Assembly: GCA_023416335.1 (NCBI GenBank)
Contig: JAEZHY010000240.1
Coordinates: forward strand, 1 to 21,617
From: Pseudomonadota bacterium
GTDB taxonomy: Bacteria > Desulfobacterota > Syntrophobacteria > Syntrophobacterales > Syntrophobacteraceae
Direction: 5' to 3'
Length of the DNA stretch: 21,617 bases
The notes under the pieces are model-generated. The model was not told the origin of the DNA and did not search any database. It worked only from the letters and a program-made list of their open reading frames with translations. The translations under genes were made by a program, and so were the position numbers. Below, piece after piece: positions 15,169-21,617 of the stretch; position 1 is the stretch's first letter; every line of letters starts with the position of its first letter.

Positions 15169-15840
15169 TCAGAGGACCGGCTCAGGTTTTGCGGAAGTCT
15201 TTTTCCGGAAGAAAATGAATGAAGCCAGCCCAATTGTCGCAGCACCACACGCCCAGGTTACAGGAGGAAGGTGCATCCCGCCCTGAAAGGCCCCCCAAGA
15301 CCCGAACACAAAAAAAATCAGTGCTGCGCCGGCTTTCACGGCCCGTTCAGGGAGGCGCGTCCCCAGTACTTTCCCTACACAAATGGCCAGTCCGTCTGAG
15401 AGCACCATGCCGAGTGTTGAACCAAGCCATACGGGAATGAATGCTCCACCGGCTGCGAGCGTAACGGTGCTCAGCATGGTTTTGTCTCCCAGTTCCGCCA
15501 GGAAAAAGACCACTGCGACAATCATGAAAGGGGACGCCAGCCTCTTCCTGTCATACGCACATTCCTCGTCATCCAGGCAATCGCCGCGCAGGGTCCAAAG
15601 TCCAAAAATGATAAAGGAAATACCGGCCAGAAAATGAATCCAGTGTGTTGGAAGAAGGTTCCCAGCAAGATTCCCGATGGCTGCTGAAAAAATATGCACG
15701 ATCAGCGTGGCGAAAAACACCCCGGCCAAAACAACCCTGGTGCTGTATCGAGTTGCAAGGGTGAGTGCCACCAATTGCGTCTTGTCGCCTAATTCCGCAA
15801 GGAAGATCATTAAAGCCGAGAAATAGAAATCGTGGAGCAT
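15169..15840 (-). CDS. GDT1/TMEM165 (UPF0016) family cation exporter, probably manganese
   Basis: 223 residues, inner-membrane protein of two homologous three-helix halves. Each half carries the family signature ExGDK(T/R): AELGDKTQLVAL at about 15-26 and AELGDKTMLSTV at about 115-126; the acidic residues of the two motifs form the divalent-cation site. A soluble Cys/Asp-rich loop (DCLDDEECAYDRKR) separates the halves. Bacterial members of this family export Mn2+, and here a manganese riboswitch precedes the gene, so Mn2+ is the likely substrate. The frame is open to 15891, which falls in the riboswitch terminator; the start at 15840 has AAGGGAG seven bases upstream and matches the family N-terminus. 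Confidence 0.9.
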   Translation of the reverse strand: MLHDFYFSALMIFLAELGDKTQLVALTLATRYSTRVVLAGVFFATLIVHIFSAAIGNLAGNLLPTHWIHFLAGISFIIFGLWTLRGDCLDDEECAYDRKRLASPFMIVAVVFFLAELGDKTMLSTVTLAAGGAFIPVWLGSTLGMVLSDGLAICVGKVLGTRLPERAVKAGAALIFFVFGSWGAFQGGMHLPPVTWACGAATIGLASFIFFRKKTSAKPEPVL

Positions 15841-15889
15841 GAGAGTACTCCCTTCTTGCAGCCGAGTGCTGCTTGTGCAAATTGCCCCC

Positions 15890-15931
15890 AAAAAAAAGAC
15901 CTTTACATCCCCAGATGAGGATGTAAAGGTC
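15890..15931 (-). terminator. Expression-platform terminator of the Mn riboswitch
   Basis: On the minus strand GACCTTTACATCC (15931-15919) pairs perfectly with GGATGTAAAGGTC (15910-15898) around an 8-base loop, followed by eight T (15897-15890). The stem's left arm contains CCTTTAC, which also pairs with GTAAAGG at 16014-16008 to close the aptamer. The two pairings exclude each other, so ligand binding should prevent termination (an ON switch). Confidence 0.9.
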
Positions 15932-16016
15932 TCGCTAAGCCATATAGCAGGCTCGCAGAGCCAGGCCGTACGACCAGTATGTTGACTCTGCGCTATCTAG
16001 CTACTCCCCTTTACCG
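15922..16016 (-). ncRNA. yybP-ykoY manganese riboswitch aptamer
   Basis: The minus strand shows the hallmark segments of this class: GGTAAAGGGGAGTAGC at the 5' side, an internal GCGCAGAGTCAAC...GGCTCTGC stem, and AGCGAGACCTTT at the 3' side. P1 is GTAAAGG (16014-16008) with CCTTTAC (15929-15923). The class senses Mn2+ and usually controls Mn2+ exporters, which agrees with the GDT1-family gene downstream. The aptamer is followed directly by its terminator. Confidence 0.9.
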
Positions 16017-16023
16017 CACGCCC

Positions 16024-16052
16024 ATATTACAACAGCTCTGGTGTTGGTGCAA
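16024..16052 (-). promoter_or_regulatory. Sigma-70 promoter of the Mn riboswitch/exporter unit
   Basis: On the minus strand TTGCAC (16052-16047), 17 bases, TAATAT (16029-16024). The predicted start near 16017 coincides with the first base needed for the aptamer P1. The -35 box touches the stop region of the upstream PLP-enzyme gene, which ends at 16056, so the exporter is independently transcribed although it lies close behind on the same strand. Confidence 0.65.
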
Positions 16053-16055
16053 GAA

Positions 16056-17192
16056 TTACCTGTGTATTCCGTACTCATCCACTACTTCGAAGAATCTCTC
16101 AATATCCGCTTCGTTATTGTAAAAGTGCGGCGACAGCCTCAGCGCATTTCCTCTTTGGGAAACGAGCACGTTTGCATTCAGGCAGTAGCGAAAAAGCCCT
16201 TCCGCATCATCAGGCAAAAAACTCAAAATGCCGGACCTCTGCTTCCGTTCCTCGGGACTGACAATCTCGAAACTTCGCTCCCTTAGCCCGGCGGCAATCA
16301 TATCGTTCAAGTACAGGAGCTTCTCGAATATCCGGTCTATTCCGATTTCCAGGAGTAATTCCAGAGAAGCTCCAAGAGCGGTTATCCCTGCGACGTTTAG
16401 GGTTCCGGTCTCAAAGCGACGGGCATCTTCTTGCAGCCGAAGATCGAGATTATAGAAGTTCTCTTCGTCCTGGACACTTCTCCATCCCACGCGCGCAGGG
16501 TGTACCAGGTTGTTCACTTCCGTCGAAACATAGAGAGCGCCGATTCCCATGGTGCTCAGCAGCCATTTGTGCCCGCCGCACGCGAGAAAGCTGATGCCGT
16601 ATTCTTTTACGTCGAACGGAACGGCCCCAAGCGTCTGGATTGCGTCAACGCAAAACAGGATCCCTTGCCGTTCGCAAAAGGCGCCAATTTCCGCCAGATC
16701 GCACGTGAACCCCGTACTGAAATCGGTTGAACTGAGAGCGACGAGCTTCGTTCCCGGACGCAGGACAGCGGAGATATCGTTTACATCGAACCTCCCGTTT
16801 TTCCTCTGCAGGAAATAAACCTCCACCCCTTTGCGTTCCAGATTCAGCCAGGGATAGACGTTTGACGGAAAATCCGGGACCGGGACCAGAATCTTATCCC
16901 CGGGTTTCCAATCGATTCCGGCGGCAATGGCGCTTAAGCCATCGGACGTATTTCCCGTAAAGGCTATCTCGGCAGGAGAGGCGTTTATCAGCTGCGCAAA
17001 GAGGGACCGGGTACGGTCAACGGTTGCCATCCATTGAGGGTAGCGTGTCAGACCCTCGTGGCCGAACTGGTGGAACAAGTTTTCAACGGCCGAGATTACT
17101 CTCCTGGGAGGAGCCGATACTGCCGCATTGTTGAAGAAGGCGTAATTCTCGGTTATGGGGAATTCCTTACGGTACTCTTCGAGCTGCTCCAA
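16056..17192 (-). CDS. Class V aminotransferase-fold PLP enzyme
   Basis: 378 residues from the preferred start; cytoplasmic. Fold-type I PLP enzyme of the cysteine desulfurase/isopenicillin-N-epimerase group. Seen: NAAVSAPPRRV near 22-32, FTGNTSDGL (phosphate and ring contacts), FCVDAIQTLGAVPFDV with Asp183 and Gln186, the Schiff-base Lys209 in ACGGHKWLL, and RRFETGTLN at 258-266. The C-terminal loop that holds the catalytic Cys in true desulfurases instead reads NVLVSQRGNALRLSPH, with no Cys. So desulfurase activity is unlikely; a lyase, epimerase or aminotransferase role fits better. The frame is open to a TTG at 17246, but a near-perfect promoter covers that stretch. I therefore choose the TTG at 17192, with GGAGAG six bases upstream. 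Confidence 0.85.
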   Translation of the reverse strand: MEQLEEYRKEFPITENYAFFNNAAVSAPPRRVISAVENLFHQFGHEGLTRYPQWMATVDRTRSLFAQLINASPAEIAFTGNTSDGLSAIAAGIDWKPGDKILVPVPDFPSNVYPWLNLERKGVEVYFLQRKNGRFDVNDISAVLRPGTKLVALSSTDFSTGFTCDLAEIGAFCERQGILFCVDAIQTLGAVPFDVKEYGISFLACGGHKWLLSTMGIGALYVSTEVNNLVHPARVGWRSVQDEENFYNLDLRLQEDARRFETGTLNVAGITALGASLELLLEIGIDRIFEKLLYLNDMIAAGLRERSFEIVSPEERKQRSGILSFLPDDAEGLFRYCLNANVLVSQRGNALRLSPHFYNNEADIERFFEVVDEYGIHR

Positions 17193-17214
17193 GATTGACT
17201 CTCCGATTTGCTGT

Positions 17215-17243
17215 ATTATAAAATGCCCCTTTGGACGTCCCAA
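17215..17243 (-). promoter_or_regulatory. Sigma-70 promoter of the class V PLP enzyme
   Basis: On the minus strand TTGGGA (17243-17238), 17 bases, TATAAT (17220-17215). The start of transcription would be near 17208, leaving about 15 bases before the TTG at 17192 with its GGAGAG site. It overlaps the longest possible reading frame and so decides the translation start. Confidence 0.7.
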
Positions 17244-17282
17244 CAAGGCCGAAAGGGGATAGTTTCCACAACTGTGTTGAAT

Positions 17283-17288
17283 TATAAT
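17283..17288 (+). promoter_or_regulatory. Probable -10 box of the Bax-inhibitor-1 family gene
   Basis: A perfect TATAAT lies 64 bases before the ATG at 17352. The hexamer 17 bases upstream (TAGTTT) is a poor -35, so the promoter may need an activator or may be weak. Confidence 0.35.
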
Positions 17289-17351
17289 GACTATTCGAGA
17301 TTTCGATATAACTTTGAATAGTGCTGCTCAAAACATTCGAAAGGATCGACG

Positions 17352-18050
17352 ATGGAAAGAGGAGCTTATTACAGCAGAGATCATGCTCTGGCAACGACCA
17401 GTTTCGTGCGGCGTGTTTACAACTGGATGGCCCTGGGTCTGGCACTTACGGCCATAACTTCTCTCTATACGGTTTCCAGCCCCGTAATGCTCCAGTTGAT
17501 ATTCGGCAATCCGATTTCACTGATAGTACTCATCGTGGCCCAACTCGGGATCGTTGTGGCGCTCAGCGCCGCGATAAACAGGATAAAGTCCTCGACGGCC
17601 GTCTTCATGTTCTTCTTCTACGCATTTCTGAACGGGCTGACGCTCTCGGCCATCTTTCTCGTCTACACAAAGTCGTCGATTGCAAATGTCTTCTTTACGA
17701 CTGCGGGTATGTTCGCAGTCATGAGCATCTACGGCTACACGACAAAACGCGACCTGACTTCACTGGGCAGTTTCATGATGATGGGACTTATAGGCATCAT
17801 CATCGCGTCGCTCGTTAATTTCTTCTTCGCAAGCCCGCTGATTTACTGGCTTATCACCTACGCCGGGATTCTTATTTTTGTCGGCCTGACCGCATATGAT
17901 GCCCAGAAAATCAAGGAAATGGCTTACGCCGGTTTCGCCGGTGAGGAAATGGAGAGGAAAGGCGCCGTTATTGGCGCGCTCCGCATCTACCTGGATTTCA
18001 TAAACCTCTTTCTCTTGCTGCTGAGAGTATTCGGAAGGAGAAACAACTAG
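17352..18050 (+). CDS. Bax inhibitor-1/YccA family membrane protein
   Basis: 232 residues with seven hydrophobic segments, the usual BI-1 (UPF0005) layout. The opening FVRRVYNWMALGLALTAITS is typical of the family. The two late acidic sites of pH-gated calcium-leak members are present in AYDAQKIK and in YLDFINLFLLLLRVFG at the C-terminus. Bacterial relatives include YccA, which binds and restrains FtsH, and the calcium-leak protein YetJ; which role applies here is not visible. The ATG has AAAGGA 8 bases upstream. The gene stands alone between a divergent and a convergent neighbour. Confidence 0.9.
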   Translation: MERGAYYSRDHALATTSFVRRVYNWMALGLALTAITSLYTVSSPVMLQLIFGNPISLIVLIVAQLGIVVALSAAINRIKSSTAVFMFFFYAFLNGLTLSAIFLVYTKSSIANVFFTTAGMFAVMSIYGYTTKRDLTSLGSFMMMGLIGIIIASLVNFFFASPLIYWLITYAGILIFVGLTAYDAQKIKEMAYAGFAGEEMERKGAVIGALRIYLDFINLFLLLLRVFGRRNN

Positions 18051-18219
18051 TCCGATCGGCAAAAGTCGAATGATAATCGGGAGTCAGCAGGCAGATCATC
18101 GCCGGTAGTGGAAAGAGAGCCCTGGGAACCGCCCATTGATCGAGAGGTGCGCGTTCCCAGTCGGCCGTAAACACATCCAGAATATCCGGATATTCAGCCA
18201 GGGTCCTGGCGCACATCAT
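17998..18219 (-). CDS. Doubtful 73-residue ORF downstream of the UxaA-family gene
   Basis: The frame starts with two ATG codons behind GCGGAG and encodes 73 residues (beginning MMCARTLAEYPDILDVF). I recognise no domain. It follows the UxaA-family gene by 66 bases on the same strand, and its 3' part overlaps the end of the Bax-inhibitor-1 gene by 53 bases. The DNA beneath it contains three palindromes in a row, so the reading frame may be accidental. Confidence 0.2.
   Translation of the reverse strand: MMCARTLAEYPDILDVFTADWERAPLDQWAVPRALFPLPAMICLLTPDYHSTFADRTSCFSFRILSAARERGL
18122..18210. repeat. Cluster of three palindromes
   Basis: CTGGGAAC (18122-18129) pairs with GTTCCCAG (18153-18160). 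GAATATCCGGATATTC (18180-18195) is a perfect 16-base palindrome. GCCAGG-GT-CCTGGC lies at 18197-18210. Together they fill the gap between the converging Bax-inhibitor-1 and UxaA-family genes. None has a T-run, so a normal terminator is not evident. Confidence 0.5.
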
Positions 18220-18285
18220 CTCCGCTCATCTGTGACATCAGTGGATGGAAAAACAGAACTATGTACCGCGAAAATGCCTGCCCGT

Positions 18286-19446
18286 TTACAGGGTTCGCCC
18301 GATTCGACTTACGGCAACTTCCGTCTCTCCCAGCAACTCCGCTTGGGTCTGCTTGCCCGTGCAGATATCGACCAGTTCTTTTTCCAATGTGTCTGCGGCC
18401 GCATGAAAACTCATCTCTCCGGTTATTACCGCCGAGAGGTCAACATCGATGCTACCCGCGAGGTGTTTGACCGTATGGGGATTCCCGGTGACTTTTACAG
18501 TCGGGCTTATGGGATTGCCGATCGGATGGCCCCGTCCCGTCGAAAAAATAATCGCCTGCGCACCTCCGGCACAAATGGCGGTCATGTTTTCCACAGCCAT
18601 GGACGAAGCGTCCATGAACACCAGGCCTTTCTTCGAAGGTCTTGCACCATAGTCGACCACCTCCACCAGAGGCCGTGAGCCTCCTTTCTTTATTGCTCCA
18701 AGGGCTTTTTCTTCGATCGTCGACAACCCTCCCTTAATATTCTCGGGAATCGGGTTGATGCCGAGAAGGTTCACATTGCAGCTCTGAGCGTATTCCACAC
18801 AGCGGTCGACCGCGCTCAACAGCCTCTTTCGAGTGGTTTCATCCCGAGTCCGCGCGGCAAGGATGTGTTCCGCACCCAGGATTTCAACCGTTTCACTCAT
18901 GATGACCGTACCCCCGCAGTCGATAACCCTATCGGCAACGAGTCCGGTCACGGGGTTGGAGACAAGGCCGGAGGACCCGTCGGACAGGCCGCACTCGACC
19001 CCGAGCACGAGTTCCGTCCAGGGCATGGGTTCTCGCCTGCTTTGGCTCGCTTCCCCCGTCAGCCGGCAGGCATGACGAACGGCAGCCTGTGTCGCATTGA
19101 CGGGGCCGCCCGCCTCCAAAACATCTACGAAATAAGCGCAACGTCCCGCTGCAGACATGGCATCCGCAATCTTCCGAGCGATCCCCTCCTTGCCCAGGCC
19201 GATGATGACGGCCCCGAAGACATTGGGATTGACTGCCATGTTGCACAAAGTCCTGGAATATTGTTCCGCGTCTTCTCCCATCAGTCCCGTGCCGAACCCC
19301 GGACAAACGGGCAGGACACCCGGCACAGCGGAAGCGGTCCGCCTGACGGTCGGGTTCACGCTGTTGATCGTGGCGAGAATGAGCACCTGGTTTCGAATTC
19401 CGAACGTCCCGTCAGAACGTCTATATCCCGAGAGATCTGATCTCAA
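18286..19446 (-). CDS. UxaA-family dehydratase/lyase large subunit
   Basis: 386 residues, starting at TTG with GAGGA seven bases upstream. It matches the large C-terminal domain of altronate/galactarate dehydratases and of the beta subunit of (2R)-sulfolactate sulfo-lyase: GYRRSDGTFGIRNQVLIL at the start, VLPVCPGFGTG, VECGLSDGSSGLVSNPVTG, GGLSTIEEKALGAI, and FMDASSMAVENMTAICAGGAQ with STGRGHPIGNPISPTVKVTGN later. Family members remove water (or sulfite) from hydroxy-acids using iron. The small SAF domain that is often fused or encoded next door is not in the window; it may lie upstream, outside the segment. It follows the TctA gene by 64 bases on the same strand, so the transporter probably brings in its substrate. 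Confidence 0.87.
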   Translation of the reverse strand: MRSDLSGYRRSDGTFGIRNQVLILATINSVNPTVRRTASAVPGVLPVCPGFGTGLMGEDAEQYSRTLCNMAVNPNVFGAVIIGLGKEGIARKIADAMSAAGRCAYFVDVLEAGGPVNATQAAVRHACRLTGEASQSRREPMPWTELVLGVECGLSDGSSGLVSNPVTGLVADRVIDCGGTVIMSETVEILGAEHILAARTRDETTRKRLLSAVDRCVEYAQSCNVNLLGINPIPENIKGGLSTIEEKALGAIKKGGSRPLVEVVDYGARPSKKGLVFMDASSMAVENMTAICAGGAQAIIFSTGRGHPIGNPISPTVKVTGNPHTVKHLAGSIDVDLSAVITGEMSFHAAADTLEKELVDICTGKQTQAELLGETEVAVSRIGRTL

Positions 19447-19510
19447 TAGTCTATCCTCAGCCTGTGCGTGTCATGAATATGAACACGATCGCCGCTCCTG
19501 TATCGGCTCT

Positions 19511-20989
19511 CTAGTCCTCTTCCCGAATCCCGGGCCGCCGCAGGAAAAAAGGCGAAATCAGCAGCAGGATCGCCATGCTGAGCAGCACGGCCGAAATCGG
19601 TCGGGTGAAGAAGATGCCGAAGCTTCCATCCGATAGAATCAGGGACTGCCGGAATGCGTTTTCGAACATCTTCCCCAGAACCATGGCCATGACCAGAGGT
19701 GCCGCTTCATAATCGAACTTGCGCAATAGATACCCCACGACGCCGAAAATCAGCATAATCAGCACATCGACAATACTGTTGTTGAGGCTGTATGAACCGA
19801 TCACGCAAAAGATCAGGATCAGTGGGAATAGAATGTAGTACGGCAACCTCAAGAACTTAACCCAAAGAGGGATCAAAGGAAGATTCAGGACCAGGAGCAT
19901 GGCATTGCCGATGTACATGCTGGTGATGACACCCCAGAAGATATCGGGTGCATCCCTCATCAGCATGGGACCGGGCTGTACCCCGTGAATCATCAAGGCA
20001 CCCAGCAGGATGGCGGTGGCGGGATTTCCCGGAATTCCCAGCGTCAGAAGGGATACAAAGGCTCCCGTCGCCCCCGAATTGTTCGCCGTTTCCGGTCCGG
20101 CGACACCTTCAATGACTCCGGTGCCGAATTGCTTCTTGGATAACCTCTTTTCCAGTGTATAGGACGCAAAGGACGCGATAACGGCGCTGGGTCCGGGAAG
20201 AATGCCAATGAAGAAACCGAGGATGGACCCGCGGGAAATCGGACCGACCGAATCTTTCCATTCCCGGAGGTTCGGGAAGTAGCTTTTGATATCGGTCTTG
20301 TAGATTTCCGCCTTTATGCTGGATTCAATGTTGATCAGGACCTCCGAGACTCCGAAGAGCCCCATGACCATGGAAACGATATCGATGCCGTCCATAATGC
20401 TCATGACATGGAAGGTAAACCTCGGCTTTCCGGAAATCGCATCCATGCCGATGGTGCTGATGAACAAACCGGTTACCGCCATCATCAATGCTTTTAACAG
20501 TGATTTGCTGCTCAAATACGTCAGCAGGGAAAGGCCTAAAACCATCAGGGAAAAGAATTCCGGAGGCCCGAACGTCAGCGCCCATCGAGCGAGCACAGGA
20601 CCAATGATCATCAATCCGACCACGCCGACGGTTCCTCCGATAAAGGACCCGAATGCCGACATGCCCAGAGCTGCCCCGGCCCTCCCCTTTCGAGCCATGA
20701 CGTATCCGTCCAGGCAGGTGATTACTGAAGCCGCTTCACCCGGCATGTTCAGCAGAATGGACGTCGTGGACCCGCCGTACATGGCACCGTAATAAATTCC
20801 GGCCAGCAGAATGAGCGTCGATGAGGGCGGTGCCTGAAAAGTCAGGGGTAACAGCAGCGCAATCCCGACCGGCGGTCCGACGCCAGGCAGCACTCCCACT
20901 AGAGTCCCGACCAGAACGCCGAAGAAACAATACATGAGATTCGCTGGATCAAGTGCGACGCTAAACCCGTAGAGCAGACTTTCTATCAT
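19511..20989 (-). CDS. tctA: Tripartite tricarboxylate transporter, large membrane subunit TctA
   Basis: 492 residues, the usual length, with about 11-12 membrane helices. The TctA signatures are clear: GVLPGVGPPVGIALLLPLTF near 35-54, IYYGAMYGGSTTSILLNMPGE near 66-86 (quoted as landmarks) and, in the second half, LGFFIGILPGPSAVIASF and LTLGIPGNPATAILLGALMIHG. It forms the channel of a secondary, ion-driven importer that works with TctB and a periplasmic binding protein TctC. Substrates of the family include citrate, other carboxylates and aromatic acids. The ATG has GGGAG upstream. It lies between TctB and the UxaA-family gene, all on the minus strand. Confidence 0.94.
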   Translation of the reverse strand: MIESLLYGFSVALDPANLMYCFFGVLVGTLVGVLPGVGPPVGIALLLPLTFQAPPSSTLILLAGIYYGAMYGGSTTSILLNMPGEAASVITCLDGYVMARKGRAGAALGMSAFGSFIGGTVGVVGLMIIGPVLARWALTFGPPEFFSLMVLGLSLLTYLSSKSLLKALMMAVTGLFISTIGMDAISGKPRFTFHVMSIMDGIDIVSMVMGLFGVSEVLINIESSIKAEIYKTDIKSYFPNLREWKDSVGPISRGSILGFFIGILPGPSAVIASFASYTLEKRLSKKQFGTGVIEGVAGPETANNSGATGAFVSLLTLGIPGNPATAILLGALMIHGVQPGPMLMRDAPDIFWGVITSMYIGNAMLLVLNLPLIPLWVKFLRLPYYILFPLILIFCVIGSYSLNNSIVDVLIMLIFGVVGYLLRKFDYEAAPLVMAMVLGKMFENAFRQSLILSDGSFGIFFTRPISAVLLSMAILLLISPFFLRRPGIREED

Positions 20990-21094
20990 GAAGGGGAACT
21001 CCCGTATGGTTCCGACACTAGTCGTAGGTGATTGCGCTTTGAATGCGAGCGGGCACGCCTTAAATGAAAGAGCGCATGGAGATTCGGGTGCCTG

Positions 21095-21568
21095 CTAGTC
21101 TCCCCAGAGCATCCCCATGGGAAGCTGGACTCGCAACCAAACTTGAAAAACCAGGTAGCAGAGCGTGGTAGTCCCCAGGGCCACCAGTGCACCGACCCAC
21201 CATGCTTTTGTCTCGATTATTCTGATTAGAAGGAAAACCAGAAGTATGGTGCTCAAGATGAAACCCAGGACGTCCAGGGCAAAAACGTATGCGAAAAGTA
21301 TGAAAAGAACGGGAATAATCCTCTTTGCGGGCATATCGGGTTTGAGGAATCTTAATGCCCCATTGGCATGCAGATCGACCAACAGCTTGATCCCGGAAAA
21401 AATCAGCAGCAAGGCGCCGAGGATAAAAGGGAAAAAACCCGATTCCGGGTGGCTCAGGGTTCCTATGCTCATCGTGTAAGATTGTATGCATATGAGTATT
21501 GCCAGGATGGCAAACACGATCAGGCTGATGTCCAATGTTTTAGAATGCTGATTCTTGGTCGGATCCAT
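21095..21568 (-). CDS. tctB: Tripartite tricarboxylate transporter, small membrane subunit TctB
   Basis: 157 residues with four hydrophobic helices, the size and pattern of TctB. Family features include the first helix followed by a long loop with ESGFFPFILGALLLIFS and a last pair of helices (TKAWWVGALVALGTTTLCYLVF). The protein lies in the inner membrane with TctA. A GAGG site lies 10 bases upstream of the ATG. The 105 bases between it and TctA contain no gene. The binding protein gene, normally upstream, would lie beyond the window edge. Confidence 0.9.
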   Translation of the reverse strand: MDPTKNQHSKTLDISLIVFAILAILICIQSYTMSIGTLSHPESGFFPFILGALLLIFSGIKLLVDLHANGALRFLKPDMPAKRIIPVLFILFAYVFALDVLGFILSTILLVFLLIRIIETKAWWVGALVALGTTTLCYLVFQVWLRVQLPMGMLWGD

Positions 21569-21617
21569 TTATTGATTGCCTCTTCAATGAGAGAACTCCC
21601 GTGCCCCGGTTGGAAAC

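Noticed and set aside
14466..15248. 260-codon minus-strand frame opposite the dipeptidase
   Set aside because: It lies antisense to a conserved metallopeptidase and overlaps the end of the GDT1-family gene; no family pattern is visible.
1..21617. Search for tRNA, rRNA, CRISPR arrays, transposases and attachment sites
   Set aside because: No cloverleaf with a conserved TTCGANNC arm, no regular repeat-spacer array, no transposase or integrase reading frame and no long terminal repeats were seen by eye.

Overview
The window looks like an ordinary chromosomal segment from an anaerobic Desulfobacterota (deltaproteobacterial) bacterium, of the Syntrophobacter/Desulfomonile kind. This placement is an inference. 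It rests on the moderate GC content, the TSUP transporter paired with a membrane-anchored USP-like protein, a Lon protease carrying a receiver domain, a tripartite tricarboxylate (Tct) transporter and a B12-dependent radical SAM enzyme. I see no rRNA, tRNA, CRISPR array, insertion sequence or phage gene.

Layout. 148-2046 (-): a TSUP-family anion exporter preceded by a USP-like/membrane protein. A possible sigma-54 promoter and an upstream palindrome lie in the divergent region shared with the next gene. 2312-4351 (+): a short Lon protease in which a response-regulator receiver domain sits between the helical region and the AAA+ module. 4382-6027 (-): a nucleoside phosphorylase/nucleosidase-family protein and a glycerophosphodiester phosphodiesterase. 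6094-6529 is non-coding and holds two hairpins and a good sigma-70 promoter for the next operon. 6530-9543 (+): a complete polar amino acid ABC importer (ATPase, binding protein, two permeases).

9451-15158 is the most interesting part. A divergent pair of transcription units starts from two good facing promoters in 11788-11866. Leftwards are a phosphoribosyltransferase-like/kinase-like fusion and a small HAD phosphatase. Rightwards is a B12-binding radical SAM protein whose C-terminus looks like a PqqD-type RiPP recognition element. It is followed 5 bases later, behind a near-perfect Shine-Dalgarno sequence, by a 28-residue ORF that no gene call covers, and then by a strong terminator. An M19-type dipeptidase follows. 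I read this as a candidate uncharacterised RiPP (ribosomally made, modified peptide) locus.

15169-17192 (-): a GDT1/UPF0016 cation exporter controlled by a yybP-ykoY manganese riboswitch with a clear terminator switch and its own promoter, preceded by a class V PLP enzyme. 17352-18050 (+): a Bax-inhibitor-1 family membrane protein. 18286-21568 (-): a UxaA-family dehydratase/lyase subunit and the TctA and TctB subunits of a tripartite tricarboxylate transporter. This looks like an import-and-catabolism operon for a hydroxy- or sulfo-carboxylate; its beginning lies outside the window.
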